A program made the translations under genes and the position numbers. Under the pieces are notes generated by a model. The model saw nothing but the letters and a program-made list of their open reading frames with translations. It had not been told where the DNA came from and did not search any database. 64,000 nt of DNA from Propionibacteriaceae bacterium (GTDB lineage Bacteria > Actinomycetota > Actinomycetes > Propionibacteriales > Propionibacteriaceae), in the NCBI GenBank assembly GCA_027492675.1, contig JAPUEI010000050.1, positions 1 to 64,000 of the forward strand, written 5' to 3'. Each line of letters begins with the position of its first letter. Position 1 is the stretch's first letter. Of the stretch, positions 26,824 to 34,990 are shown piece after piece.

Positions 26824-26887
26824 GACGCCACACCCCGACTACGCCGTCACACGAGATCGTGTGACGTCGGGTCAGGGGTGTGGCGTC
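26824..26887. repeat. Tetrad repeat, family C (GTGTGRCGTC), locus 2
   Basis: GACGCCACAC at 26824 and GCCGTCACAC at 26843, then inverted GTGTGACGTC at 26859 and GTGTGGCGTC at 26878: steps 19, 16, 19. The outer units extend to 12-bp arms (ACGCCACACCCC and its complement) and the inner units form CGTCACACGA, two bases, TCGTGTGACG. Convergent gap between DUF2249 and the 26902 gene. Shares its unit with the duplicated block at 15393-15690. Confidence 0.88.
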
Positions 26888-26901
26888 ACCTGGTTCCGGG
26901 G

Positions 26902-27399
26902 TCAGCTCTCGCTGCCGGGTCCAGACCTCCGGGCCTCGTCCACCGCGCTGAGGGCTTCACGCAGGGAGGCGATCCACTTCTCCTCGTTGGTGCCCACGAG
27001 GCGTACGCACCAGGCCAGGGCATCCGACCGCGAGCGGGCGACCCCTGCCGACACGAGCGTGTCCAGCACCATGCGCTGCGACTGCCGCAGCCTGGTCATC
27101 ACGGGGATGGCGAGTGAGGTGAAGATGACCCGCACCTCCCCGTACTCGGCGCCCCACGCCACCTTCCTTCCGAACTTGGCCTCGGCCTCGTCGGCGATCG
27201 TCATCCGCTGCCGCCGCGTCTCCTCGCGCCAGCGCGCGATCCGTCCCTCTGCCGCCGCGTCACTCCCGGCGCTGCCGTCGTCCGGGTCCGGCACCCGGAG
27301 CTTCCCCACGACGAGGATCTCCTCCCGGTCGACCGTGACCTCCGGAGCCTCTGCGAACCACTCGGGCAACCGCCCGGCGAACCACTCACTGATGTTCAT
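26902..27399 (-). CDS. Hypothetical protein, 165 aa
   Basis: No family recognised. The protein begins MNISEWFAGRLPEWFAEAPE, has a strand-rich EVTVDREEILVVGKLRVPDP, an acidic/Ala linker, a basic helix RIARWREETRRQRMTIADEAEAKFG, a strand pair WGAEYGEVRVIF and a helical end (RLRQSQRMVLDTLVSAGVARSRSDALAWCVRLVGTNEEKWIASLREAL) that looks like a small helix-turn-helix or helical dimerisation unit. Predicted cytoplasmic, no membrane segment. ATG 27399 is chosen as the end of the AT-rich leader (TAATTATGTAATC). Convergent with the nirK operon. Confidence 0.72.
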   Translation of the reverse strand: MNISEWFAGRLPEWFAEAPEVTVDREEILVVGKLRVPDPDDGSAGSDAAAEGRIARWREETRRQRMTIADEAEAKFGRKVAWGAEYGEVRVIFTSLAIPVMTRLRQSQRMVLDTLVSAGVARSRSDALAWCVRLVGTNEEKWIASLREALSAVDEARRSGPGSES

Positions 27400-27502
27400 G
27401 ATTACATAATTACTCGGCAAGTGGTGCAACTCAAGGTGTCGGCATTGGTAGGGAGCTGACGCGAGAGAGGGCCGCCTCCCGGGTGCCTGAGGAGCTCGTG
27501 CG

Positions 27503-27545
27503 CCCTTCGAGACGCGTAGCGACTCCGTCGCGGCGCTCTTCGGGG
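27503..27545 (+). repeat. 43-bp hairpin repeat, copy 1
   Basis: CCCTTCGAG, nine bases, GACTCCGTC, six bases, then CTCTTCGGGG. The centre folds as GCGAC-TCC-GTCGC. A copy of the same length and order lies on the other strand at 47756-47798, where the central stem is ACCGAC/GTCGGT: bases change in pairs and keep the hairpin. It lies in the 303-bp gap before the S41 lipoprotein; the rest of that gap shows nothing I can name. Confidence 0.75.
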
Positions 27546-27702
27546 TGACTCCGCGGTGTTAGCGTCTGGAATCCTGGCCAACCCGCTCGAGATCGGGTTC
27601 GCCGGAGTCTCTTGAAGGCGTCTCAGGATGGCTCGTTCGATCCCTGGCATGATCAGTCTCACGGAGTTCGCTAGCCGCCTACGCCGGGATTGCGAGGCGC
27701 AC

Positions 27703-28638
27703 ATGACAGTCCAGATCCGCGTGCTGTTCGTCGTCCTCGTGGTGGCGCTCGGCGGTTGCGTGGAGAAGCCTCTGCCAGCTGGTGCGGTCTTCGCAGATCG
27801 CGTTCTCGCGGCCATGGATTCCGGTTTGTACGCGGTGGGTGATGACTGGCGCGCCGCGAGGGCACAGGCCGTGGCCAGCACTCGCAACAGTGCGACCCCC
27901 GAGGAGGCTCTGGCCCCACTCCGGTTGGCGCTGGCACATGCCGGTCGATCGCATTCCACTCTCAGCAGGAATGCCGAAGCGGCGCCAACTCCAGCCCAGT
28001 CACCGACGATGCCCACTGTCACGCGGGACGGGCGTCTCGCGGTGGTCCGGGTCCCCGAGCTCTACGGAGGCGACGCCACCACGGCCCAGGAGTACGCGAG
28101 ATCCCTCATCGCGGGCATCAAGGAAGCGGCCGTAGCGGGTTCGTGCGGATGGATCGTCGATCTGCGAGGAAACACTGGGGGAGACATGCGCCCCATGCTC
28201 GCGGGGCTCACGCCGCTCCTCCCGAACGGCATCGTGGGATCGTCGCAGGCTCGTGACGGTTCGAGGATCCCCATCTCCGTGACCGACGGGATGGTCGACA
28301 TCGCGCAGGAACGTGCCTTCGCGCAGGTGGAGACCGCGAAGTTCCCAGGGCCGGTCGCGGTCTTGCTCGATGCCTACACCGCGAGCTCAGCGGAGTTCGC
28401 GGCCATAGCGTTCATCGGTCTCGAGAACGAGCGCTCGTTCGGCACCCGCTCGATGGGCTACTCGACCATGAACGTCACGATTCCCATCGACTCCTACACA
28501 CTGCTTCTCACGGTGGGGATCGATGTCGATCGAACAGGGAAGGCCTACCCTTCCGGCGTCGCCCCAGACGAGCGGGTGGCAGGGAGCGTGGACACTGCCG
28601 CGGCAGCCGCCGCCTGGATTCGCGCAAGGTGCCCCTGA
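27703..28638 (+). CDS. S41 family (C-terminal processing-like) peptidase, lipoprotein
   Basis: 311 residues from ATG 27703 (GAGG upstream). A lipoprotein signal MTVQIRVLFVVLVVALGGC ends at Cys 19, so the protein is anchored outside the membrane. The protease domain shows RLAVVRVPELYG, GSCGWIVDLRGNTGGDM and the catalytic Ser region DAYTASSAEFAAIAF, then FGTRSMGYSTMN. No PDZ domain is evident, so it resembles short S41 hydrolases rather than full CtpA. GC content is visibly lower than in neighbours (58-62 percent in the two lines I counted) and codon use is less biased, suggesting acquisition from another genome. Substrate unknown. Confidence 0.85.
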   Translation: MTVQIRVLFVVLVVALGGCVEKPLPAGAVFADRVLAAMDSGLYAVGDDWRAARAQAVASTRNSATPEEALAPLRLALAHAGRSHSTLSRNAEAAPTPAQSPTMPTVTRDGRLAVVRVPELYGGDATTAQEYARSLIAGIKEAAVAGSCGWIVDLRGNTGGDMRPMLAGLTPLLPNGIVGSSQARDGSRIPISVTDGMVDIAQERAFAQVETAKFPGPVAVLLDAYTASSAEFAAIAFIGLENERSFGTRSMGYSTMNVTIPIDSYTLLLTVGIDVDRTGKAYPSGVAPDERVAGSVDTAAAAAAWIRARCP

Positions 28639-28656
28639 GAGCGCTAACGACACGCG

Positions 28657-29385
28657 TCAGCCGCGTACCGCGTTGATCTCCAGGCGTACGTAGTCGATCA
28701 CCGGCTCCGACATCGCCTCACGCACAGCCCGTACGAACGGACGGTGCTCGTCGGCCGGCATGGCGGCGAGGTAGCCGCCGAGGTTGACGGTGGCGAGGTA
28801 CGTCTCCAGAAGGTCGGGATCATCGAGCCGCAGCGGGTCGGGCCTCAGCCGTACGGACGCCACCTTCCATCCCGCGGCCCGCAGCGCGGCCTCGGTGTCG
28901 GCGACCCCGGCGAAGCGCGTGAGGGTCATCGGCGACCCGGTCACGGTCTGCAGCGCCTGGTCGAGGATCATCAGCTGACCCTCTCCGCCACAGTCGGAGG
29001 TGAGCCGGCCACCGGTTCGTACGGCCTCCGCCAGCCTCGTGAACAGCAGCTGGTGGTCGTCCACCCAGTGGAACGCGGCCACGCTCATGACCGCGTCCAC
29101 GGGCTCGATCGGGAGCCGCTCGGTGAGGTCTGCCACGACGAACTCCGCCCGCTCGCCCAGCCGCTCGCGCGCCGTGGCGATCATCGTCGAGGAGGCGTCG
29201 AGGCACACCAGGTCGACGTCCGGCCAGCGCTCCAGCAGCACGGCGGCATCGCGGCCGGTGCCGCACCCGGCGTCGAGCACCCGCTCGGATCCGGTGAGCT
29301 GCATCCGCTCGAGCACGCCGAGCCCCCACGCCACGTGGGGAAGGGGCAAAGCGTCGTACGTGCGGGCGTCCCATTCGAATGGCAT
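28657..29385 (-). CDS. Class I SAM-dependent methyltransferase
   Basis: 242 residues. Motif I RVLDAGCGTGRDAAVL (about 35-50), acidic motif II LVCLDASSTMI, motif III FVVADLTERLPIEPVDAVMSVAAFHWVDD and motif IV LAEAVRTGGRLTSDCGG are in order. FHWVDDHQLLF resembles trans-aconitate methyltransferase-type enzymes, but the acceptor is not predictable. Cytoplasmic. Divergent from dltA with starts 51 bp apart. Ends 19 bp from the convergent S41 gene. Confidence 0.87.
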   Translation of the reverse strand: MPFEWDARTYDALPLPHVAWGLGVLERMQLTGSERVLDAGCGTGRDAAVLLERWPDVDLVCLDASSTMIATARERLGERAEFVVADLTERLPIEPVDAVMSVAAFHWVDDHQLLFTRLAEAVRTGGRLTSDCGGEGQLMILDQALQTVTGSPMTLTRFAGVADTEAALRAAGWKVASVRLRPDPLRLDDPDLLETYLATVNLGGYLAAMPADEHRPFVRAVREAMSEPVIDYVRLEINAVRG

Positions 29386-29436
29386 GGGCCCAACCTACGG
29401 CTCGCTACGATCGGCCCTGCGAGGCAGGAGGCGTAC

Positions 29437-30990
29437 GTGGACATCGTCGACCGGATCGGGGCCGTGGCGGCCCTCGACGGCGACCGCGTCGCGCACCGGC
29501 ACAGGGACGTCACCCTCTCGTACAGCGACCTCTGGACCGCGTCGTACGGGCTCGCCGAGCGCATCTCCGGACTGCTCGCCGACGACGGCAGCCCCGTCGT
29601 GGTGTACGGGCACAAGGAGTCGTCGATGCTCGTCGCGTTCCTCGGCGCGGTGCGGGCGGCCCATCCGTACATCCCCATCGACGCCTCGTGGCCCGCCGAT
29701 CGCATCGGCAGCGTCATCGCGGAGTCGCGGGCGAGGCTCGTGATCGCCGTACGGCCGCTGCCCGAGGGCGTGGTGTCGGACGCCACGGTCGTCGACGGGT
29801 CCGGACTGGCGAGCGGTGTCATGCCGACGGTGCCGACCGGGTCACCGCATCCTGTGGCGGACACCGACCCGTACTACGTCATCTACACCTCCGGCAGCAC
29901 CGGGCATCCCAAGGGCGTCCAGATCACCGCGGGCGCGCTGGAGCGGTTCGTCGACTGGGCCTTGTCGCTGGCCGGAATCTCCCTCGACGACCCACCCGAG
30001 GTCTGGCTCAACCAGGCGCCGTTCTCGTTCGACCTGTCGGTGATGGACCTGTACGGCGCGCTGGCCTCCGGCGCCACCCTGCACTCGATCGACGCGGCGA
30101 CGGTCGCCAACCCGCGTGCCCTGCAGGAGAACCTCGCCGCGAGTGACCTCACGATCTGGGTCAGTACCCCCTCCTTCGCCGACCTCTGCCTCGCCGACCG
30201 CGGGTTCGAGGCGGCCCTGCTGCCACGCCTGCGGCTGTTCCTGTTCTGCGGCGAGACCCTGTCGCCGACCACGGCCGCCGCCCTCCGCGCGCGGTTCCCC
30301 GAGGCGGCCGTCATCAACACGTACGGGCCCACGGAGTCCACGGTCGCGGTCACTAGCGTGGTCATCGGGCCCGAGCACCTCGACGGCACCGCGCTCCCGG
30401 TGGGCGTCGCGAAGCCTGGCACGACGATCCTCATCCGTGACGACACGGGCGACGTCCTTCCGGCGGGCGAGTCGGGCGAGATCGTCATCGCCGGCGACAC
30501 GGTCTCGATCGGCTACCTCCACCGGCCCGATCTCACCGAAGCCGCCTTCACCGTCGTGGACCTCGACGGCGTGCCCACCCCCGCCTACCGCACCGGCGAC
30601 CTCGGCCACCTCGACGCCGACGGCATGCTCCACTTCGGCGGCCGCCTCGACGGGCAGGTGAAGCTCCACGGCTACCGGATCGAGCTCGAGGACGTGGAGA
30701 ACAACCTGCGGCGCGTCGAGTCCGTACAGCAGGCAGCCGTCGTCGCGATCCGCAGCACGGACGGCGCGATCACGCACCTGCACGCCTTCGTCCAGCTCGC
30801 GTCTGCCCTCGAGGGGTCACCTCTCGCGGTGGCAACAAGGTTGAAGAAGCAGCTCCGCGCGTACGTCCCCGACTACATGGTTCCCAAGGTCATCACGGTG
30901 GTCGACCGCATCCCGATGACCGGCAACGGCAAGGCCGATCGCCGCGCGCTGGTGGCCGGTCTGCACCCCGGACCCGGCGCGGAGCGCTGA
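29437..30990 (+). CDS. dltA: D-alanine--D-alanyl carrier protein ligase
   Basis: 517 residues of the ANL adenylating superfamily. Motifs: YVIYTSGSTGHPKGV (about 149), NTYGPTESTVA (about 291), YRTGDLGHLDADG and the final catalytic Lys in PMTGNGKADRR. Domain order and length match DltA, which adenylates D-Ala and loads it on the phosphopantetheine arm of DltC. Start GTG 29437 has AGGAGG five bases upstream; frames further upstream are shadows of the antisense methyltransferase gene. The stop overlaps the dltB ATG (TGATG). The context of dltB, dltC and dltD makes the assignment firm. Confidence 0.94.
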   Translation: MDIVDRIGAVAALDGDRVAHRHRDVTLSYSDLWTASYGLAERISGLLADDGSPVVVYGHKESSMLVAFLGAVRAAHPYIPIDASWPADRIGSVIAESRARLVIAVRPLPEGVVSDATVVDGSGLASGVMPTVPTGSPHPVADTDPYYVIYTSGSTGHPKGVQITAGALERFVDWALSLAGISLDDPPEVWLNQAPFSFDLSVMDLYGALASGATLHSIDAATVANPRALQENLAASDLTIWVSTPSFADLCLADRGFEAALLPRLRLFLFCGETLSPTTAAALRARFPEAAVINTYGPTESTVAVTSVVIGPEHLDGTALPVGVAKPGTTILIRDDTGDVLPAGESGEIVIAGDTVSIGYLHRPDLTEAAFTVVDLDGVPTPAYRTGDLGHLDADGMLHFGGRLDGQVKLHGYRIELEDVENNLRRVESVQQAAVVAIRSTDGAITHLHAFVQLASALEGSPLAVATRLKKQLRAYVPDYMVPKVITVVDRIPMTGNGKADRRALVAGLHPGPGAER

Positions 30991-32135
30991 TGGTCGACGC
31001 GTACGGGTCGCTGTACTGGTTCTACCTCCTCGGCCTGATCACCCTGCCCGCCATCGTGCTCGGGCTCCTCGGCCGGCCGCTGAAGACATACACCCGCATC
31101 GCCTCAGTCCTCATGGTGGTGCTGATCCTCGGCTGGACGTCCGGCCAGCTGTGGTGGCTGATCGGCTTCCTGGTGTACGAGCTCGCGCTGCTCAAGGTGT
31201 GGCTCGCCTACCGCCTCGGACACCCTCAGGTGAACAAGTGGATGGCTCGGGCCGTGGCCGTCGGAGCGACAGCGCCGCTCTTCGCGGTGAAGGCGGCCGC
31301 CCTGTTCCCCACGCTGAGCGTCGGTTTCCTCGGCGTCTCGTACCTCTCCTTCCGCGTCATCCAGATGGTCCTCGAGGTCACCGACGGCCTGATCACGGCC
31401 CTGCCGCTGGCCGACACGCTGTTCTTCGTCATCTTCTTCCCCACCCTGGTCAGCGGGCCGATCGACCGCTCGCGCCGCTTCCAGCAGGACGCCGACCGAC
31501 GCTGGACGTCCCGCGAGTACGCCTACCTCCTCGCCCGCGGACTCGCCCTCCTGCTGCAGGGCGGGGTGTACAAGTTCGTGCTCGCCGCGTGGTTCACCAC
31601 CCAGCTCGACTGGGCGGTCGGCTGGCCCCGCACCCTCGCGTACATGTACCTCTACTCCGGTCGCCTGTTCTTCGACTTCGCGGGCTACTCGGCGATGGCG
31701 GTCGGGGTGTCGTACGTGTTCGGCATCCGCACCCCGCCGAACTTCCGCCTGCCGTTCGCGGCCGAGTCGATCAAGGACTTCTGGAACCGCTGGCACATCT
31801 CGTTGTCGTTCTGGTTCCGCGACTACCTCTACACGCGCATGACGATGACCCTGATGCGCATGCGGTTCTTCAAGACCCGCCGCGTGGCCGCCGGGCGCGT
31901 CGCGCTGCTGCTCAACATGCTGCTCATGGGGTGCTGGCATGGGTTCGCGCTGCACTACGTGCTGTACGGGCTGTACCACGGCCTCCTGCTGGTGGCGAAC
32001 GACTGGTATGAGAAGAAGTGCCCGCTGTACACGCACCGCAAGCGCCTCGGCTACCGCCTGGTCGCCATCGCCGTCACCTTCCAGCTCGTCGTCTTCGGCT
32101 TCCTCCTCTTCTCCGGCCACATCCTCGCGATCTGA
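30990..32135 (+). CDS. dltB: D-alanyl transfer protein DltB (MBOAT)
   Basis: 381 residues, about eleven membrane helices. MBOAT active-site region RWHISLSFWFRDYLY carries the conserved Asn/Trp/His segment (His about 269) and a second conserved His is in GCWHGFALHYVLYG. It moves D-Ala from DltC across the membrane toward the wall or lipid-linked polymer. ATG 30990 shares bases with the dltA stop. The TGA stop is the first part of a perfect hairpin (32133-32158) that separates dltAB from dltC. Confidence 0.94.
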   Translation: MVDAYGSLYWFYLLGLITLPAIVLGLLGRPLKTYTRIASVLMVVLILGWTSGQLWWLIGFLVYELALLKVWLAYRLGHPQVNKWMARAVAVGATAPLFAVKAAALFPTLSVGFLGVSYLSFRVIQMVLEVTDGLITALPLADTLFFVIFFPTLVSGPIDRSRRFQQDADRRWTSREYAYLLARGLALLLQGGVYKFVLAAWFTTQLDWAVGWPRTLAYMYLYSGRLFFDFAGYSAMAVGVSYVFGIRTPPNFRLPFAAESIKDFWNRWHISLSFWFRDYLYTRMTMTLMRMRFFKTRRVAAGRVALLLNMLLMGCWHGFALHYVLYGLYHGLLLVANDWYEKKCPLYTHRKRLGYRLVAIAVTFQLVVFGFLLFSGHILAI

Positions 32136-32158
32136 CGGAACACCCACCGGTTCCGTCA
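32133..32158 (+). terminator. Hairpin incorporating the dltB stop codon
   Basis: TGACGGAAC and GTTCCGTCA are perfect 9-bp arms around an 8-base loop; the first arm begins with the dltB TGA. There is no T run. The next 120 bp to dltC show no gene. It could attenuate, or protect the dltAB message and set a different dltC level, carrier protein usually being needed in excess. Confidence 0.65.
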
Positions 32159-32278
32159 CGGTCGAGGGCGCCGTCGGGATGGGGGTACGGCCGGGGTCCG
32201 GGAATGGCTTGAACGACATCCGCGGCCGGTACCCTTACGCACGGTGACGGGGCCGTACGGACTCAGCGAGGAGCGGGC

Positions 32279-32521
32279 ATGGACGAGGCGCAGGAGCTGG
32301 CGGTGATGCGCCTGCTCGTCGAGGTGTGCGGCACGGACGCCATCGACGCCGAACGCGACGTGGATCTCTTCGACGCCGGGCTGCTCGACTCGATCGGCTT
32401 CACGCAGCTCCTCGTCGGGCTCGAGGACGAGCTGGGCATCAGCGTCCCGCCGACCGCGGTCGAGCGTGACGACGTCGCCACGGTGAACAGGATTCTCGCG
32501 TTCGTCGCAGAGCGCCTCTGA
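32279..32521 (+). CDS. dltC: D-alanyl carrier protein
   Basis: 80 residues, an acyl-carrier four-helix protein. The phosphopantetheine Ser is Ser 38 in GLLDSIGFTQLLVGLED. Strongly acidic, as expected for a carrier that docks with DltA and DltB. Preceded by GAGGAGCGGGC. Stop overlaps the dltD ATG (TGATG). Unlike the other junctions, a 143-bp gap with a hairpin separates it from dltB, so it may have its own promoter. Confidence 0.93.
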   Translation: MDEAQELAVMRLLVEVCGTDAIDAERDVDLFDAGLLDSIGFTQLLVGLEDELGISVPPTAVERDDVATVNRILAFVAERL

Positions 32522-33720
32522 TGCGACGCATCCTGGCGCTCGTCGGGGGTGTCGCCTTGGCGATCGGGCTCTTCCTGAGCCCGGCTGCCGACGCCGCCGT
32601 TCGAGCCCTGGTCGTCGTCAACAACCCGGAGAAGCGCAGCGTGCGGGTGCTCAACTACGAGAGCCCGGGCCGCCGTGAGGACACGGTGGGGCTGTACAAG
32701 AAGGCGATCGCGGGCACCCCTCAGGGCGTGACCAACCTGTACGTGATGGGCAGCTCCGAGCTCGGCGTGCCCATCGAGCAGAACCCCAGCCAGTGGTTGC
32801 CGAACAACGCGTCGGACTTCGACATGTACCAGTCGGGGCGCGGGTACCAGCAGTCGCTGTACCACGCGATCGAGCTCGCGGCGGTCGCCGACAAGATCCC
32901 CAACCGCAAGGTCGCCCTTCTGGTCTCGCCGCAGTGGTTCACGCCCGGAGGCATCAAGGCCGGCGCGTTCGAGTCGGTCTTCTCTCACTCCGCGTGGCAG
33001 GCGATGCTGAGGAACACCTCCCTCTCCGCTGCCACGCGCGCGCGGCTGATCGCCCGTACGGGCCAGCTCATGCCTCAGCTCTGCACGGCTCGCGCCAGCT
33101 GTTCGTCGACACCTGCGGGTCGTGCGAAGGAGATCATCGACACTCCGTACAGCGCCTTCTCGAATCGCGTGGACGCGCTGCGCGAGACGTACGACGGCAC
33201 CTCGTGGCGCAAGTCCGTCTCGTACACCGGGGCCTGGATCCCGGGCGCTCAGGCCATGGCGACGATCGATTGGGAAGCGCAGGACGCGAAGGCGATCACC
33301 GCCGGCCGCAGCCGCGTCACGACGAACTCGTTCGGGATGGACGACGGCTACTACAGCAAGCGCATCGTCCCGTACCTCGACAAGCTCAAGGGCCACGAGG
33401 CGAAGGTGACGTACACGACCTCGACGGAGTACGACGACCTGCAGCTCTTCCTCGACGTCGCCCGCGACCTCGGCATCCAGGTGATGCTCGTGAGCCTGCC
33501 GGTCAACGGCGCGTGGAGCGACTACACCGGCCTGCCGCACGCCGAGTCCGACGGCTTCGCCGCCAAGCTGCAGCGCATCGCCAAGCTGGGCAAGGTGCAG
33601 CTCACGGACCTCACGACGAACGCGTACGTCCCGTACTACTTCTACGACACGCTCCACCTGGGCTGGAGGGGGTGGCTGGATGTCACCCGAGCATGCTGGG
33701 AGTTCGCCAGTGGAAGCTGA
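32521..33720 (+). CDS. dltD: D-alanyl transfer protein DltD
   Basis: 399 residues. N-terminal signal/anchor MRRILALVGGVALAIGLFLSPA, then an SGNH-like extracytoplasmic domain: YVMGSSELGVP holds the nucleophile Ser (about residue 80), and YDTLHLGWRGW near the C-terminus holds the Asp and His of the catalytic triad. DltD completes D-Ala esterification of the polymer outside the cell. The acceptor here (teichoic acid or lipoglycan) cannot be told from the sequence. Its 3' end overlaps the start of the small downstream gene by 41 bp. Confidence 0.93.
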   Translation: MRRILALVGGVALAIGLFLSPAADAAVRALVVVNNPEKRSVRVLNYESPGRREDTVGLYKKAIAGTPQGVTNLYVMGSSELGVPIEQNPSQWLPNNASDFDMYQSGRGYQQSLYHAIELAAVADKIPNRKVALLVSPQWFTPGGIKAGAFESVFSHSAWQAMLRNTSLSAATRARLIARTGQLMPQLCTARASCSSTPAGRAKEIIDTPYSAFSNRVDALRETYDGTSWRKSVSYTGAWIPGAQAMATIDWEAQDAKAITAGRSRVTTNSFGMDDGYYSKRIVPYLDKLKGHEAKVTYTTSTEYDDLQLFLDVARDLGIQVMLVSLPVNGAWSDYTGLPHAESDGFAAKLQRIAKLGKVQLTDLTTNAYVPYYFYDTLHLGWRGWLDVTRACWEFASGS

Positions 33721-33943
33721 GCGGGCCACGGTGGCGGTACGGGCGGGGGCCCTGTTGGACAGGATCCAGGCGGCCGGCACTCACCCGACCGTAAACCCGT
33801 CCCGTACGGCCTGGGAAGCCCCGATCCTCCACCGCAGCCCCTGGTTCTGGTTCCTCGCGGCCTTCGTCGCGACCGCGGCCCTGGTGCTGTTCTGGTTCTT
33901 CGGCGCCGACACCAGCGGCGGGTTCATCTACGCGGGGTTCTAG
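33680..33943 (+). CDS. DltX-like membrane microprotein
   Basis: 87 residues: a soluble N-terminus of about 50, one hydrophobic helix WFWFLAAFVATAALVLFWFF and the end GADTSGGFIYAGF. Firmicute DltX is a single-span microprotein whose C-terminus has a Phe-Ile-Tyr motif (FIYNEF in memory) proposed to relay D-Ala; FIYAGF at the very end here, in a dlt operon, fits well. Differences: it is longer and sits last rather than first. ATG 33680 lies inside dltD with GGAGG upstream; GTG 33710 is an alternative. Its TAG overlaps the stop of the convergent 33940 gene. Confidence 0.78.
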   Translation: MSPEHAGSSPVEAERATVAVRAGALLDRIQAAGTHPTVNPSRTAWEAPILHRSPWFWFLAAFVATAALVLFWFFGADTSGGFIYAGF

Positions 33944-34896
33944 CGCTCCAGCGCTCGGCGGATCCGCTCGATCACCCACTCCGGTCGGAGCATGATGTCG
34001 CGCGCTGCGATCCGGAGGAACCGGTAGCCGAGCTCCCGCAGCGCGTCCTCTCGGACCTTCTCCGCGACCAGGTCCCGCTTGTCGTTGTACTTCACTGCCC
34101 CGTCGCACTCGACGATGAGCATGACGCCCCTCCAGAGGAAGTCGGGGTAGTACGTCGTCCCGTTGGCTCGGACCGGCGCCTGTTGCTCGGGGAAGGGCAG
34201 GGCCGACAGGTGGAGATGACCCGCCACAAGCGACTCAGCTGGCGACTCGCGGATCGGGTCAGCCTTGGCGATCGCGTCCATCAACGGCGTGTACGGGCGC
34301 ACCGTCGCGGCTGCCAGCATGTCCCGGCTTGCGGTGGCCAGGCGGGCGTCGGCGAAGGTCGTCGTTCGGGGAGAGCTCACCATGGACCTGACCAGCTGCC
34401 GGCACGCGTTGTCGAGCACCACGAGCGCGTCGGGTAGCGACAGTCCTATCGCCAGATCGGCCGCTGTCCGGGCAAGCGTGGTCACGGGGTAGCCGTCCGC
34501 GTCGCGAGTGACATCCGCCTGATCCAGGCGACGCTCCCGGAAGATGGCGCCGCTCTCGCGCGCCCGTCGCCCAGTTCCCGACGGGTTCGTGAGGACGGGT
34601 TCGGAATCCGACCAGGGGTGAAACCCTGGTGTGGGCAGGCCCCAGTACACCGCAGCGGAGGCGTGGCTGATGACCGCTCCCGGGTTGGTCACCTGCGCCG
34701 CGTGCGCCAGGACCAGATGCTGCCCTGCCGGGTCGTCAGGCCATGAGTCTGACGCGATGAAGACGCCACGCCTGAGCCGACGGAGTCGGCCCGCGGTGAG
34801 CTGGGTACGGATCATGTCGTCGCTGACACCGGCGGAAGCGAGCAGGGCCCGCGATGCGGGCTGGGTCGGAAGAATCCATGGCCTGGGGATGCGCAT
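33940..34896 (-). CDS. AbiEi-like winged helix plus DUF559 nuclease-fold protein
   Basis: 318 residues. The N-terminal part (RALLASAGVSDDMIRTQLTAGRLRRLRRGVFI) is the small winged-helix found in AbiEi-type antitoxin-domain proteins; the centre (SHASAAVYWGLP, TTLARTAADLA) is the usual connector; the C-terminus YYPDFLWRGVMLIVECDGAVKYND and LRELGYRFLRIAARDIM matches DUF559/Vsr-like restriction-endonuclease folds with a possible PD and ExD pair but no clear ExK. This two-part architecture is common and isolated in actinobacteria; no AbiEii toxin is adjacent, so a toxin-antitoxin role is not supported. Its TAG stop shares the CTAG with the DltX-like stop. Confidence 0.8.
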   Translation of the reverse strand: MRIPRPWILPTQPASRALLASAGVSDDMIRTQLTAGRLRRLRRGVFIASDSWPDDPAGQHLVLAHAAQVTNPGAVISHASAAVYWGLPTPGFHPWSDSEPVLTNPSGTGRRARESGAIFRERRLDQADVTRDADGYPVTTLARTAADLAIGLSLPDALVVLDNACRQLVRSMVSSPRTTTFADARLATASRDMLAAATVRPYTPLMDAIAKADPIRESPAESLVAGHLHLSALPFPEQQAPVRANGTTYYPDFLWRGVMLIVECDGAVKYNDKRDLVAEKVREDALRELGYRFLRIAARDIMLRPEWVIERIRRALER

Positions 34897-34990
34897 GGAG
34901 GAACCCTGTCGCGCCGAAGCACCTATCCGCCAGCACCCCTGTGGATAACTCCCTCAAGGCAGTTCCCGGTTGCCTGCGGACGCCTGACCC

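Noticed and set aside
33940-34896. AbiE toxin-antitoxin system
   Set aside because: The protein has an AbiEi-like winged helix, but no AbiEii nucleotidyltransferase partner is adjacent, and the DUF559-like end is common in isolated proteins.
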